Notes under the pieces: model-generated
Seen by the model: only the letters and a program-made list of their open reading frames with translations
Databases searched by the model: none
Told to the model about the DNA's origin: nothing
Shown: positions 10,855 through 22,355 of the stretch, in pieces
How positions within the stretch are numbered: position 1 is the stretch's first letter
Layout of the letters: each line of letters starts with the position of its first letter
Translations under genes and position numbers: made by a program
From: Apricaphanius iberus
Taxonomy: Eukaryota; Chordata; Actinopteri; Cyprinodontiformes; Aphaniidae
Assembly: GCA_028564705.1 (NCBI GenBank)
Contig: JAPXFQ010002153.1
Coordinates: forward strand, 992,001 to 1,056,000
Direction: 5' to 3'
Length of the DNA: 64,000 bases

Positions 10855-12377
10855 CAGTGGGTTTGTAAAGTATGCAGATCCCTTTAAATGTTTCAGTCTT
10901 TCTTTCATTGCAACCATTTTTCTAAAATCAAAAAAAAGGTAATTTTGTCTCTCATAAATGTACACTCAGCACCCTATCACAACCCCAAAAAACAATAATG
11001 TAGAAATGTTTGCAAATAAAAAAAAATAAAAAAATACCACATTGCCATAAGTAGTCAGACCCTTTGCAGTGACACTCATATTTAGCTCACATCCTTTCCA
11101 TTTCTTCTTGTCATCCATTAGATGGTTCTGCTTGTTCATTGGAGTCAAGCTGTGTTTAGTTTAACTGACTGGACTTGATTAATCAAAATTAACTTTTGTC
11201 TTCATAAGACCTTGCAGCTCACATTGCATGTGAGAGCAAATAAGAATCATGAGGTCGAAGGAACTGCTCAAGGAGCTCAGAGACAGAATTGTGGAAAGGC
11301 ACAGATCTGGCCAAGGTTACAAAATAATTTATGCAGCACTCAAGGTTTCTAAGAACACAGTGGCCTCCATAATCCTCAAATGGAACAAGTTTGGGACGAC
11401 CAGAACTCTTCCTTGACCTGGCCATCAAACTACTCGAAGCAATTGTGGGAGAAGAGCCTTGTTGAGAGAAGTAAACATGAACCCAGAGATCACTGTGCCT
11501 GATCTCCAGGGATGCAATAGGGAGATGGGATACATTCACCAAGTCAACTATCACTGCAGCTCTCTACCAATTGGGTCTTTATGGCAGAGTGGGTAGACAA
11601 AAGCCTCTCCCTATTGCAAGACATATGAAAGCCTACATTGGTTGAAAAAAATAAATGAAGGACTTCCCGACTAAGCGAAATTAGATTATCTGGTCTGATG
11701 AAACCAAGATTGAAATTTGTGGGGAGAAACCAGGCACTGCTCATCAGCTGCAATACGATCCCAACAGTGAAACATGGTGGTGGGAGAATCATGTTGTGGG
11801 AGGTTTTTCAACTGCAGGGACAGGGTGACTGGTTGCAATTGAAGGAAAGATGAATGCAGCCAAGTACAGAGATATCATGGAAGAAACCTCTTCCAGAATG
11901 CCCAGGACCTCAGTCTGGGGCAAAGGTTCACCTTTCAACAGGACCCTAAGCACACAGCTAAAATAACAAAGCGGTGGCTTCGGAATCACTCTCCAACTGT
12001 TCTTGACCAAAACCATGATCTAAATCCAATTGACAATCTCTAGATAGACCTGAAACCAACATTCACCATCCAACCTGACAGAAGTGGAGAGGATCTGCAA
12101 GAGAGAATGGCAGAGGATCCCCAAATCCATGTGTGAAAAAGAAGACCAATGATTGTACTAACTGAAAAGGTTCTGAATACTTATGACTATGTGATATTAA
12201 AGTTTTTCATAAATTTGCAGAAATTTTCTTCATTTCTGGGTTTTTTTCTGTAGAGCCGGGATGCTGAGTGTACATTAATGAGAAAATATCATTAACTTTT
12301 TTTTATTTTAGCAATGCCTACAATGAAACAAGTGAAAAACTGTACTTCAGTGCTCTGACTACTTTCCATACCCACTG
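10855..12377 (+). mobile_element. Complete Tc1-like transposon (inactive)
   Basis: The element is bounded by CAGTGGGT at 10855 and ACCCACTG at 12377, each flanked by TA (10853-10854 and 12378-12379), the Tc1/mariner target duplication. The inverted repeats run about 130 bases (10855-10985 and roughly 12250-12377). They can be followed through the AAGTA-T-CAGA, CATTGC and ATGTACACTCAGC blocks on both sides and have diverged by scattered substitutions. Length 1523 bp is close to the usual 1.3-1.6 kb. The transposase inside is broken, so the copy cannot be autonomous. Confidence 0.9.
11249..12150 (+). pseudogene. Tc1-like transposase pseudogene
   Basis: The start codon at 11249 opens a clean N-terminal frame: MRSKELLKELRDRIVERHRS, then GQGYKIIYAALKVSKNTVAS and ILKWNKFGTT. 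This is the paired-type helix-turn-helix that binds the inverted repeats. The frame stops at the codon after RTLP (about 11418) and continues in other frames. The blocks that hold the catalytic aspartates in working copies can still be recognised at nucleotide level, around GTCTGATGAAACCAAGATTG (11692), the CATGGTGGTGGGAGAATCATG block (11772) and AGGACCCTAAGCACACAGC (11940). Multiple frameshifts and stops mean no protein of useful length. Confidence 0.85.
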
Positions 12378-12945
12378 TAGATGGTATAATTTTTTTTTAC
12401 TTTTTACTATGACTGTAAATTAATTTGTTCATCTTTCATTTGTGATTGTATTGACTGTGCATTTTTGAGCTTAATAATGAATATTTTATCTATATTATCC
12501 ATTTTATCCATTTAGTAAAACTCCCTGAACAAGGTTATAAAAGAAACATTGACCAACTTCAAGTTAAACTGTGAAGAATTTATTAAATTCAAAGCTCCAA
12601 CATACACTAAACCAGCTCAAGAATTTTGTAAGAAAATGTGTTTTTTGTAAAATTTGTGTATAATTACATAATTAGAAATCTGATAACAGTACCCAATAAT
12701 TTGTGCTCTCAGGTTTCAGCCAGCATTTTAATGTTTGCTCATCAAAAGCACCTTGTTAAGCACCTTGAATTGCCTTGTGATTCAAAGTGTGCAATACAAA
12801 TTGCTCTGCTTGACCTTATCCCAGTATTCTCTGCAGACACAAGTACTGTCATCTAACATAGTCAGAAAAGTTGCTTTCAGCTGTCAGAAACTTATTTCTG
12901 CTCAAAAGTAAAGTTATTTAAAACTTCTTAAGGACATGGACCTCA
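12378..12945. other. Intergenic, with a probable LINE tail near 12745-12830
   Basis: Mostly AT-rich sequence. The segment AAGCACCTTGAATTGCC at about 12757, followed by a GTGCAATACAAATTG block, resembles the 3' end of L2-type LINEs and is similar to the complement of about 55925-55980 in this window. No reverse transcriptase accompanies it. Confidence 0.4.
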
Positions 12946-13131
12946 TTAGGACAAAATTAGATTTGCCTTTAATTTTGAAAGTGATTTATGGTTTAAAATC
13001 CTAATTCTCTTTGCCCACAGTGTCAAAATTCCACCCACATAAGTTTTAAAAGGCGTTTTCTTTGTCATTTTGACAATAAACACATGTATGAGAGCGAAGG
13101 AGAGAATGAGAAATTTCAGCTTTTTCTTCAT
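12946..13131 (-). other. Short open frame with signal-peptide-like start
   Basis: A 61-codon minus-strand frame begins MKKKLKFLILSFALIHVFIV, a basic then hydrophobic start. It lies downstream of the gag relic. I do not recognise a family and the rest is basic without motifs. It may be chance. Confidence 0.15.
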
Positions 13132-13279
13132 GCACGCTGTGGCACTTTACCATTCTCTCATGTGCCCACATGTCACATTATGGACATACTCATTTAGAGT
13201 TGTACCACAAGTTAGCGCAGAATTGTTTAGCCAAGAGCTTTCATTAGCTTTATATAAATCATAATATTTTTAGGTTTTG

Positions 13280-15322
13280 ATGTTATTAAAAAGTACTAAG
13301 TGTTTGATCACTAAAATCAGATTGACTATCACTTTCAAAGTGAACATGTGTGTCTGTGTGTGTTTGTGTGTGCGTCAGACCTCCAACTCCATCTGCTGGT
13401 GAAACAGAGAAATCTCCTAGCTCTGAACTGGAGGTCCGCACCCCTGATCAGTCAGCTTGTTGACATCCTCTGCGTGGGCCTTGACTCCACCTCCTGGTAC
13501 ATTGGTCTCTCCAGTGGCCACGCCCCCGGCAGGCAAAACAACGGTCATCGTCATCACCTGATTCTCTGTTATTGTCTTTGTTGTTTCGCCGGTCTGGGGA
13601 AAAATGGCGTCGGCTTGAGTTCTGCTGCTGTTGTCTGCCTCCTCTTCAGTGCTCACGAGGACCTGTAGGCTGACGTCGGGGCGGTCCACTCCTGTAATCT
13701 TTTGTGACTGCAGAATACATCGTTAATGCCGCTTTATGCATGTCTGTTTCTCTCTTTGACTGCAGCTCACTTTGGGTTTTTTTCAACTCACAGAGAATCA
13801 CATATTTGCGAAGGTCACTAAAATTCATTCCAGCATCCAAACCAAAGTATTTTTCCATTACTTCTGCTCGAAGTTCTGGCAATAAAGCACCAAGAACTCT
13901 GTCACAAAGCATATTTTCGTAAGCAAAACCAGCAAAATCACCTTGTTCCGGTTTCTGACGTCCACTAAACTGCTCCAAAGGTTCTCCTAATCTGTGAATA
14001 AAGTCATCTACATCTTCTCCAGGTCTTTGTTTCACAGAATGCAGCTTAGTCAAGTTCGGCCTTGTCGGAAATTCTTTTCATTGGCTTTACAGAGCTTAGT
14101 TATAGCTGCGGAATATTTAGAGCTTACCTCTCGTCCCCGTCACCGTGCTCAAGCTTTGCACGCAGGCCCGCTGCAGGCAAACTGTCAGCTTCGCAGCTTC
14201 GGCGGCTTTGAGTTTGCGTTTCAGAATCCGACCGATCTCTGCACCGGTCGGCTTGTGGGACAGACAAATATCTTCTAATTCCCTCGCGAAGTCACGCCCG
14301 TTGCAGGTGATCGGCGGCAGGCCTGAGACAGCCTGGTCCCAGTCCGAATCACTCCAGGCTCGGAAAACAAGCATTTTTCCACTCGCTCCAGCTACCTCAA
14401 GCATCGGGAAAAAGTCTGAACAACATCGTTATTATCAATTTCAGTGTCTTTCACCTTACAGCTGTTGCACGCAGCGGCTTTCCGCGTTCTAGACGCAGGC
14501 GGGGATGTTGTCTGCTGGGGCGATCTGCAGACTCTAGTAGTCTTTTCTGTTTTGCTTCGTCCAACACCTGCTTCAGACATTCAGTGTGGTGTCTGGCCCT
14601 TTCGAGAGCAGGGCTACCCAATTCGGCTTCAGTTTTTAGTTCCTTTGTCCTCTGAATCTCTGCTTTCGGCGGAGTGTCTGCACGTACCTTTGACTGCTTT
14701 GGCTGCTCATCACTGGGGCCCGCCTCCGCTCGTTCGCGATAGGCTGCTGCTCCCGTCTGTTCCTGCGGATCTGACAATAACTGTTTGGCAGAAAAATATG
14801 GTGATGAGCTTGGCATTTCTTTTGTAGATCTACACTTTTGCTCAGCGCTAGGAGGAGGTTTGACGTCCGTGTCGTGTGGAGTGACGTCATTACATAAAGT
14901 GTCTAAGAGTGGACCTGTCGGCTGAGTGTGTGTGTGTGTGTAGGAAACTTAACAGAGCGAATCTTTATCCTTTTGCGTTTGGGTTAATACCGGAATAATC
15001 TAAACCACCTTGCAGCTCCGTAAAGCTGGTTTTCCGCTCACAGCAAACCGGCTCATCTAGCCACACCTTTAACACCTTTCTTTGTTTTTCAATCTTAAAG
15101 TTTATATGAAGCTCCCCGCAAAAAAACCTTAGATTGCAATTTCTCCCCCTCTGAGATTAATTTCTGCTCGATTTCTGCAACGTCAAGACTACCCCAATCG
15201 GGAAATCCCATTTTTTTAATCCAAAAGTGAACAAATTCTAAGCATTCTTGCCTGTATTTATCTCGCATTGACCGACAGACACTACTGTCCGGAACCGAAA
15301 ACTTGGACTTCGCTGTGCCCAT
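13280..15322 (-). pseudogene. gag: Retrovirus-like gag gene, broken
   Basis: On the minus strand the gene starts at 15322 with MGTAKSKF, an N-myristoylation-type start as in retroviral matrix proteins. About 75 codons are open, then the frame breaks. A proline- and charge-rich linker (14816-14451) and a stretch at 14404-14117 follow in changed frames. A capsid-like segment (14053-13646) contains KQRPGEDVDDF. One in-frame TGA (13646-13648) interrupts it; the same frame then resumes and encodes a CX2CX4HX4C zinc knuckle at 13540-13499, with another stop near 13470. So matrix, capsid and nucleocapsid parts are all recognisable in order. No pol or env was identified. The leader is split by the LINE at 15363-16480. 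Function: virus-like particle structural polyprotein in the family; here a relic. Gypsy gag is the alternative. Confidence 0.75.
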
Positions 15323-15362
15323 TATGCAAAGAGAATGAAACCCAGCAAAAACTCTCGTTAAT

Positions 15363-16480
15363 TAACGTTAAGTACAGAGGGCAGAACTCCACAATGTTTC
15401 TGTGCTTCTTGGATGCCTCCAAAGCATTTGACCGCATCAATCATGGCAAACTGCTTGAAAAACTGCAGCAGCGAGGGGTTCCTCCCTACCTAATCCGGGC
15501 CCTAGGTTATTGGTACACGCATCAAACTATGCAGGTTAGATGGGGAAGTGCAACATCAAGTCCTTTTTCTGTGACTAATGGGGTGAGGCAGGGTGGGATC
15601 CTGTCACCCATGCTTTTTAACCTTTACATGGACGATCTCTCCCGAACATTGAAAAACTGTAAGACCGGCTGCATTATAGGGGAGAGACTACTAAACCATC
15701 TACTTTATGCTGATGACTTGGTCATCATGTCACCCTACTCAGCAGGTCTTCAGCAATTGCTTAATGTGTGTACTGAATATGGTGAACAATATGATATCAA
15801 ATTTAACCTGAAAAAGACTGTTGTGATGATTGTGAGGACTAAAGAGCAGCATAAGGCTGTATTTCCCATGTTTCACTTGCTAGGAGGGGAACTGGCAGTT
15901 GTGGAAAAAGTGAAGTACCTCGGTCACATCATCAGGAGTGATCTCTCTGATGATGATGACATCCGGAGGCAGTATTGTAAATTGTACGCACAAGCTAATA
16001 TGCTGGTACGGAAATTCGGCATGTGTACAGAAAATGTAAAAATAGCTTTGTTTAAAGCCTACTGCACACCACTCTACACTGCCCACCTGTGGTGCTGCTA
16101 CACAAAAGCTAAATTTCACAAGCTGCAAGTAGCATACAACGATGCTTTTAGGATTCTTTTGAAAGTCCCTCGCTGGACCAGTGCCAGTCAGTTGTTTGTG
16201 CAGAATGAAGTGATCACACTAAATGCTGTCATAAGGAATGTTGTTCATAAATTTATGATGAGACTTATGGACTCACAAAATGAAATTTTAATTGTTTTTA
16301 CATGGCCTGACCAGAGCAGTGTCCGGTACAGCTCGCTGCTTTGGAGGCACTGGAGAAAGTGTTTATATGGATTATAGTAATCCCCTGTTTTATTTTTCTG
16401 TCTGTCTGTATCTATTGTATGTTTCCTGTGGACCTTTGTTTCTCGGTCTGAATAAATAAAAGTATCTAACTCTTTTTGAG
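15363..16480 (+). mobile_element. 5'-truncated LINE reverse transcriptase
   Basis: An open frame runs to 16377. The reverse transcriptase starts around 15391 with FLCFLDASKAFDRINH (motif A with the first Asp), then NGVRQGGILSPMLFNLYMDD (motif B) and LLYADDLVIMSP (motif C). A conserved C-terminal region reads KYLGHIIRSDLSDDDDIRRQ and CTPLYTAHLWCCYT. A tail with AATAAATAAAAGTA lies at 16451. The frame is uninterrupted but lacks endonuclease and the N-terminal reverse transcriptase, so it is a typical 5'-truncated insertion. The open frame extends back to 15268, but its first 30 or so codons are antisense gag leader, so the true LINE junction is near 15363. Clade uncertain (RTE/CR1-like group). 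Confidence 0.85.
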
Positions 16481-16765
16481 TAGAATGATGTTGAAACGCA
16501 GCACAGCATTGTGTTCACAAAAACCATAACACTGCACAATTTTTACACTTCGCCAGATTAATGAAAATGGAATTATAAAAGAGGAAATCTCTCTCACCTG
16601 GTGATGGGTCCTTCCAGACAGCGTACCGAAGTCCACGGAGGACCAAATCCCTGATTCTCCGAAGATGGGAGGTCACAGGCCAGTCAAGTCAGTCGTTCCC
16701 CGGGTCGTCCTGATGATTTGATTCTCCGGTGGAAACCCGATCCGCCGTTGGAAGCCGGAAAAAAT
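16481..16765 (-). other. 5' leader of the retrovirus-like element
   Basis: This segment lies between the primer binding site and the LINE that interrupts the leader. On the minus strand it reads away from the LTR toward gag. It holds no gene. A splice-donor-like CAGGTGAG occurs on the minus strand near 16602. Confidence 0.5.
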
Positions 16766-16777
16766 GTTTCGGCACCA
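16766..16777 (-). promoter_or_regulatory. Primer binding site, tRNA-Phe type
   Basis: On the minus strand, four bases after the LTR end, the sequence TGGTGCCGAAAC is complementary to the 3' end of vertebrate tRNA-Phe (..GUUUCGGCACCA). The match holds for 12 bases and then decays. Confidence 0.75.
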
Positions 16778-16781
16778 AGAA

Positions 16782-17177
16782 TGTAGTCGGATTTTTGAGA
16801 CTCTTAATAAATGAGAGAGATTCCTTTAAGCGTTTGGAGGTTTTAATATGATTTGAATTGATTGTACAGGACAATAGCAACACATCACAGCAAATGTGGA
16901 ATACTGACCCGTCTCGGTATTACAACAACAAGCTTATATTTTTACTAGCAATCTTGGTCTATCTATTCTATTCGATAAAGTACAACTCTCAAGATGAAAA
17001 TCAGAGACTTTATGGTGCCTTTCTCTTAGATTAGAAAGATGAGAACTTTGTGTATCTTTAAGGATGCCCGGTTGAAGAACCATCTCCATGGTAACACTAT
17101 CATTATCAAAAACTCTCTGTCCCTGTCCTGGGTAAAAACGTCACTTAATAAGACTAGTCATTCAAACTGATACTACA
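16782..17177 (-). repeat. 5' LTR of the retrovirus-like element
   Basis: On the minus strand the segment begins TGTAGT at 17177 and ends ACTACA at 16782, a perfect 6-base terminal inverted repeat with TG...CA ends. It is followed directly by a short spacer and the tRNA-Phe-type primer site. An ATTAAA polyadenylation-type signal lies near 16848. The length of 396 bases is reasonable for a retroviral LTR. No 3' LTR was found, so the right part of the provirus is lost or outside recognition. Confidence 0.7.
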
Positions 17178-17204
17178 ACATTAAGTAAACCAGGTCACAG
17201 TTGA

Positions 17205-17350
17205 TTACAACTTTTACAAGACTGATTATGTCTTTGGATCCTTTGTGCTCCACGTCTTAACGACGGTCATTGGCGTATCGCCTATCGGTGGAGGTTAGGT
17301 TCCAAGACAAATTACCAAGTCCAGTTGCTTTCGATTGAAATTTCCTTGAG
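17205..17350. mobile_element. Penelope-like element fragment with internal inversion
   Basis: Bases 17212-17303 are the reverse complement of about 43108-43200, and 17303-17345 match about 43317-43360 in direct orientation (CCAAGACAAATTACCAAGTC in both). Segment 43201-43316 is missing. The family is identified through the coding part next to the 43-kb copy. No coding sequence is present here. Confidence 0.6.
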
Positions 17351-18067
17351 ATATCCATGACCTAGAGAAATGAGAATATTCACAGGCACAACATTAAATT
17401 CTTTCCACCACAATGGCACTAGTGGCCCTTGTTCAATAGCAAATGGGAAGAAGGACAGACAGATTGAGCAGGAACGCATCCAGAAAATAGATCTGGGGAC
17501 GGGAATAAAACCAGGGAGAATTGTTTTGGGGACTGCATCCTCTGCTGAGCCTGGTCTACCACTGAGCCATGTGGCACTCAGTGTTAAATTCTTAATTGCA
17601 GAATTAGAGTAAGAATGTGTAGGACCAATAACACTAATATGTGTTTTGATAATAATGTTATTTCTTGGTAACTGGATGATAAAATCATGAACCAGTAAAG
17701 AAAACAATAATCACAATGCTTAGTTCATTTTTGTTTTAAAACTAGAGTATCTATAATATAAACTAAATATCATATTTATAAATATAATAAAAATTTCATA
17801 CCTCTACATAGGGACTGTTTTTGCTGTGAGCCTCAAATGTGTCCTCCTATTTTTTTGTGTTTTCAACAAACCAACTGTCAACACACAAGAGTGTATGAAA
17901 TAGAAACATATATAAGTTATTTTTATTAGTTTAGACAGACTCTTAGGCATACCATACAGGAGCAGTGATTGCACGGGATGAAGCGTAACCCTTTTACATA
18001 TTGCAAGCAGAAGTTTATATACAGGATTAAAAAACCCCAGAATATCAGCTAGCAAGCCGTTTTTTTA
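17351..18067. other. Intergenic sequence, nothing firm
   Basis: The segment 17500-17600 includes TCTACCACTGAGCCATGTGG, which recalls the complement of a tRNA-SINE head, but the second promoter box is not convincing. The rest is AT-rich without features. Confidence 0.35.
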
Positions 18068-18075
18068 CTTTTAAG

Positions 18076-18853
18076 TAGGGCCGGGACTTTAATGCGTTAA
18101 TTAAGATTAATTAATTACACAAAAATAACGCATTAACATTTTTTAACGCATTTTAATCGCACCTATTTATGCACCGCAGCCTTCCAGCACTGGTGCGCAG
18201 TGAAAGGCGCAGATCCCGTTTCATGTCCGCTAAGCCGCGTGCTGTCGTTCCTTCAGCAGCTGATGGACAGAAATTTAGCTTTCACTACAATTAAAACTTA
18301 TGCTGAAGCTAATTCTTCCTGTCATGAAGGTTTTGGCGACAAAACGGTCTCATCTACTCTGTCCCGTGCGTGTGCTCTCGTGTTACGTGGCACACACGGC
18401 TGCACTGCGCTGCTTCTAGCGTCTGTTTGTGCATTACAGAGGACACTTACATTTCCTCTGGGCTCGATCCTCCAGAGAATCTCAGAACTCATTCCACGAG
18501 AGGGATTTCATCTTCCACAGCTCTGCAAGGAGGGATGACGGTGGTGTGCTTCAGCTTCCTGGTCATCACCGTGTTAATTTATCTATTTCTATCTGAGAGA
18601 CATTTCCGCTTTCTCCATGATTCATTCTCTTATCGGTGTTCTGACAGAATTATGTTTTTTTTTTGTTTTTGTTTTTCTGATCATGTAAACTTATGTATTT
18701 AGTGATTATCCAAACTAAAAATCCATGTGAAGAAAATTCTCACTTTTCTCAGGTCAAATATTTATGTGCGATTATTATGTGATTAATTTCGATTAATTAA
18801 TTACAAAGCCTGTAATTAATTAGATTAAAAATTTTAATTGAGTCACAGCCCTA
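18076..18853. mobile_element. Non-autonomous hAT element, 778 bp
   Basis: The ends are TAGGGCCGGGAC at 18076 and, complemented at the right, TAGGGCTGTGACTC, with AATTAATTA-rich subterminal sequence on both sides. Flanks CTTTTAAG (18068-18075) and CTTTTGAG (18854-18861) form an 8-bp target duplication with one mismatch, as expected for hAT. The interior has open frames but no transposase similarity. It needs a transposase made elsewhere. Confidence 0.8.
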
Positions 18854-18861
18854 CTTTTGAG

Positions 18862-20734
18862 TTTATGTTTTCTCTCTTTTAAGTAAGAAAAACAATTATA
18901 CCAAATTAAGTATTTTCCTCATCTGTCATGATTACAAAAACGACTAAATGAAAAACTTGCATCTTTAGTTCATAATTTTTTATTTCAATGAAAGTGAAAT
19001 TGCCACTTATATTTTAAGTTTTGAGTACTGGTGTGTGATTAGAAAATCCACTTATCAACCAGAATAAGGAAAGGAAGTGTTGTCTGACCCGTGTCAAATT
19101 TTGTCTTTCTGCTCTATGTAGAAAGAGGAGGAACAACAGGAGCGTTTGGCTTTAACAAGGTAAACAACCTGGTCATGAGATGACAAGCTGGCGCAGCTCG
19201 ATGGCTCTGCTTGAAGCGACTCTCCTTAATATGCTTCTCCAGCGGTGAAGCTCCGGCAGCTCTCAGCTTGGGAACTAGGCCGCTCCTACTCTATCACTTC
19301 CTTTTTATTTTCCTTGATTCTTCTGATAGTATCTTCTTTGGCTTCTTTGATGGATCTGCCATGGCTCAAGTCTCAAAACTTCAGGGTTGTTTATATCATT
19401 TGGTGGAGTGTAGCATACTGCAGTAAGGCTAAACTCAGTCAGCACTTCCGGCCACGCGACCCGCGGGTGAAAAGTTGTCATTAATAATTACTAATCACTG
19501 AAAATAACTAATCTTGAAATAATTCTTCCACAACAAGTGCTGGTTTCAGCAGTGCTACCCTCCCATGCGGCAACAGCTCTAAAAATGAAGATGATGAATG
19601 CTGTGTTCTGTTAAAACATTTCAAAAACATGATTTTAAGGTGTAAAAGTTACGTAGTGCTTATTTAATGTTGAGAACCAGATGGAGTACATCAATAAGAA
19701 CTTGGTAGGAGTATTGTGGGACAAATTTGCTCAATTGTTTGCCAGCATTGACAATTCAATTACCCTTGTTGACTGCTTTGACAGCACTAACATTTTGACT
19801 TACCCCCATGCTGACTGGCATTATAATTCCTTCTGTCTGTAAAATTATCACTGCATAGTACTAATCTAAAACACACTGCTAAAGGCAAGTATCTATGTTG
19901 AAAAGTCAATAGTAATTTTATTGTCCCCAGTGGGAAATTAATATGTGGTGTCCAACCTTTGAACACCTCGTATATTGTACAACAGAAAAAAACATGAATT
20001 AAGCATAAAAATAATATATAAGATAAATCAGTTAACTAATCAAGTAATATTTATAACTGACACCTTTAGGGTGTCTGCTTTTAGGAAAAGGCAGAACAAC
20101 ATAATCAATCACCCAAAGATCAGCTGAAAACTCACATAAGAACCAAACTTTAAAACAGCATGCGTTTATTTTGATTCAAAAGAATAAAATAATAATTACT
20201 ATTAAATGAAAATATTGATCTTGTCTTGCACAAGCACAAAATTAGATGTTATTTAAAAACTAAAACAAGTTTCTATTGAGTACATATTTCTCTTACTTTA
20301 AGAAGTTTTAGACTAATCTAGTATTTGATCTGCCAGTGCAGTAAGACAATTGCACTTGGTAAGAATTCTCAAGATAAGACATATTCTCTAAATAAGATTA
20401 CACCTTCTGTTCTTGCTTAGTATATAAGTCTCAAAACAAGATCAAAAATAACTTTTGTCTGGAAACAAGATTGTTGGACATGGTTAGAAGGACAGCTTTT
20501 GCAGTGCTCCATCTACATCATGTATTCAGCTGATCCACCTGCCTGTTTATTCTAATAAAAGCTTAAAGAAGAAAGGTCATTCATAGACATTAACAATTAT
20601 AAATAACTGCAAAATAACTTATCTGAATGTCAATATGTTATCTTAATTTCAACAGTCATTTTAATTTTTTTAAAGTAAGTTTAATGTTCATATCTTTAAA
20701 AAAACTGTAAACAATAAGGCAACTGTTAATAATG
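18862..20734. other. Intergenic, with a small basic-protein exon relic
   Basis: Mostly AT-rich. On the minus strand, 19362-19291 encodes MADPSKKPKKILSEESRKIK and ends in a stop two codons later. It resembles the lysine-rich N-terminal exon of transposon-encoded proteins common in fish genomes, though I cannot name the family. Sequence on the same strand down to about 19130 is GC-richer and may belong to the same relic. The remainder (19500-20730) shows nothing recognisable. Confidence 0.35.
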
Positions 20735-21300
20735 AGGATGTAACATGTTAGGAGCCATACGATTGGCTGAAAGCAAACATGGCTGGGTAGTAATCAATTT
20801 GATTGACAGATTTCTTAGCCAATGGTGAAATTTGTTGTATCTTCACGCTAGGCGAGTCTCAGAACTCACCACACGGAATTCTGTCACAAATGCAGCGAGG
20901 TTCACAAATGAGAAGTGGTGGGTTCATGCACATTCAGGGATTTGTATGATCTGTGAGTATATATTTGAGGCTTCTCTCAAAATTATATTTGTGAAACAGC
21001 TTGTGTGTATTTCTGAAACAGATCATGTGCATTTTTGAAACAGGTTGTGTGCATTTTTTAAAGAGATTGAGTAAATTTTTGTAACAGATCGTGTGGGTTT
21101 GTGAAACACATTGTGTGCTTTTTTGAACCTCATCGTGTGCATTTGCGAATTTATATTACAAGTGTTTCTGAAAATTATATTTGTGAACCTGAGATTGTGC
21201 ATTTTTGAAACAGACCATGTGCATTTCCAAATGAGCATATGCATTCCTGAAAAACCCTGCTTTAGTTTATTTATTATGAGACTTTTTCTGCTCCTTACAA
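20735..21300 (+). repeat. Interspersed repeat with ~24-bp sub-repeats, copy 1
   Basis: The left part (ATGTTAGGAGCCATACGATT at about 20746, then GATTGACA and AGCCAATGGTGA) is shared with 36837-36920. It is followed by an irregular array whose unit is roughly TTTGTGAAACAGATCGTGTG plus CAT, seen at 20990-21250 in about ten degenerate copies. The second copy at 36815-37240 has the same architecture. Short open frames on both strands arise from the array. Likely a non-autonomous DNA element, but no termini were proved. Confidence 0.6.
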
Positions 21301-21530
21301 GTAGGGTTTGGGGCATTTTGAGTTATTAAATGCTGAAATTGGAGTCTCCAAACTTTCTAACGATGTGCAACACATGGAAATCTGACAATGTTTGGAGAAG
21401 CTGTGGCCATTTAAAGGTAGGTGCTCAAGAATTCTAAAATGTGAGAACAGAGCCTCCAATGATTTGCAGAATTTACCCATTTCTCCTGCTAGGTGTGGCA
21501 ATAGGTCTTATCAACATCACATTTACATAA
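21301..21530. other. Intergenic sequence, nothing recognised
   Basis: No coding or repeat signature seen. Confidence 0.4.
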
Positions 21531-22133
21531 AGGCCAGTTTATGCTTCTCCATTTTGGTGGAGACAGATTGACGCAATGCCATTATCCGTTGATGCAAAGG
21601 CTCTCTGTCACCTATGCAAGAACAGAGGAGGAGTAGAGGTCAGTTTTCTAACTATCTGTCTCCGTTAATGGAGGGTGTATGCCCGTGATTGGTCAGTTCA
21701 ACAACAGAGTTTGGCCACTACATGCTTTATATGAAAGGATAATTTATCCATTTGATCTTTTGGTGATTCTGAACACAAGGAGGTGTAGGAAAAAACAAAA
21801 AAGGCTGCTGTGTTTGTTTACATGTGTTTTTAGAGTATTCTATGAGCTGCACTTGTAGTTAAAAGCTCTACAGCTTAAAAAAATTTTACTTTTCTGTCGT
21901 CCATTGTTGTTTGAGGAAGAAATGCGTTCACAAGCCTAGAAAAAAACTGAAACGATGCTGTGATAGTAGCCAGAGACGCCAATAAAAGTTAGCACCCCCT
22001 GCTGTCCTGGTCGAGCAACGCTGAAAAAACAATGGCCCAGAGAAAAAAAAAGAGAACCATTAACGAAAAACTTATTTGTCAATAAATCTGCGTCTGAGTG
22101 CAAATTTGCTGTTGGAGAAGCATAAACTAGGCT
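21531..22133. mobile_element. Short inverted-repeat DNA element, Harbinger-like ends
   Basis: The left end AGGCCAGTTTATGCTTCTCC (21531) is matched in inverted orientation by GGAGAAGCATAAACTAGGCT (right end about 22132). The middle shows no transposase. GC(C)AGTTTATGCTTC-type ends are common in fish PIF/Harbinger or ISL2EU-type elements. I could not fix the target duplication, so the superfamily is inferred. Confidence 0.5.
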
Positions 22134-22204
22134 TTTGCCATACTCACTGTTAAGCTTCAGAAAAAGGCTACACAGACCCTGCTGACAACTACTAAATGTA
22201 CTTT

Positions 22205-22207
22205 TGA

Positions 22208-22294
<87 letters not shown>
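22205..22294. repeat. (GAAA)n microsatellite
   Basis: About 22 uninterrupted GAAA units. The long Phe/Leu/Ser-rich open frame on the opposite strand is a product of this repeat. Confidence 0.95.
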
Positions 22295-22355
22295 GGAGGG
22301 TGCATGTATTTTGAGAACATTTATTCTGCAAAACTATAATAATACAGCATGATGT

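Noticed and set aside
15880..16128. Minus-strand frame within the reverse transcriptase
   Set aside because: Shadow of the strong plus-strand LINE frame.
19122..19159. 38-base microexon bounded by a good acceptor and donor on the plus strand
   Set aside because: The same stretch lies in a minus-strand relic of a transposon-type basic protein; no neighbouring exons support a host gene.
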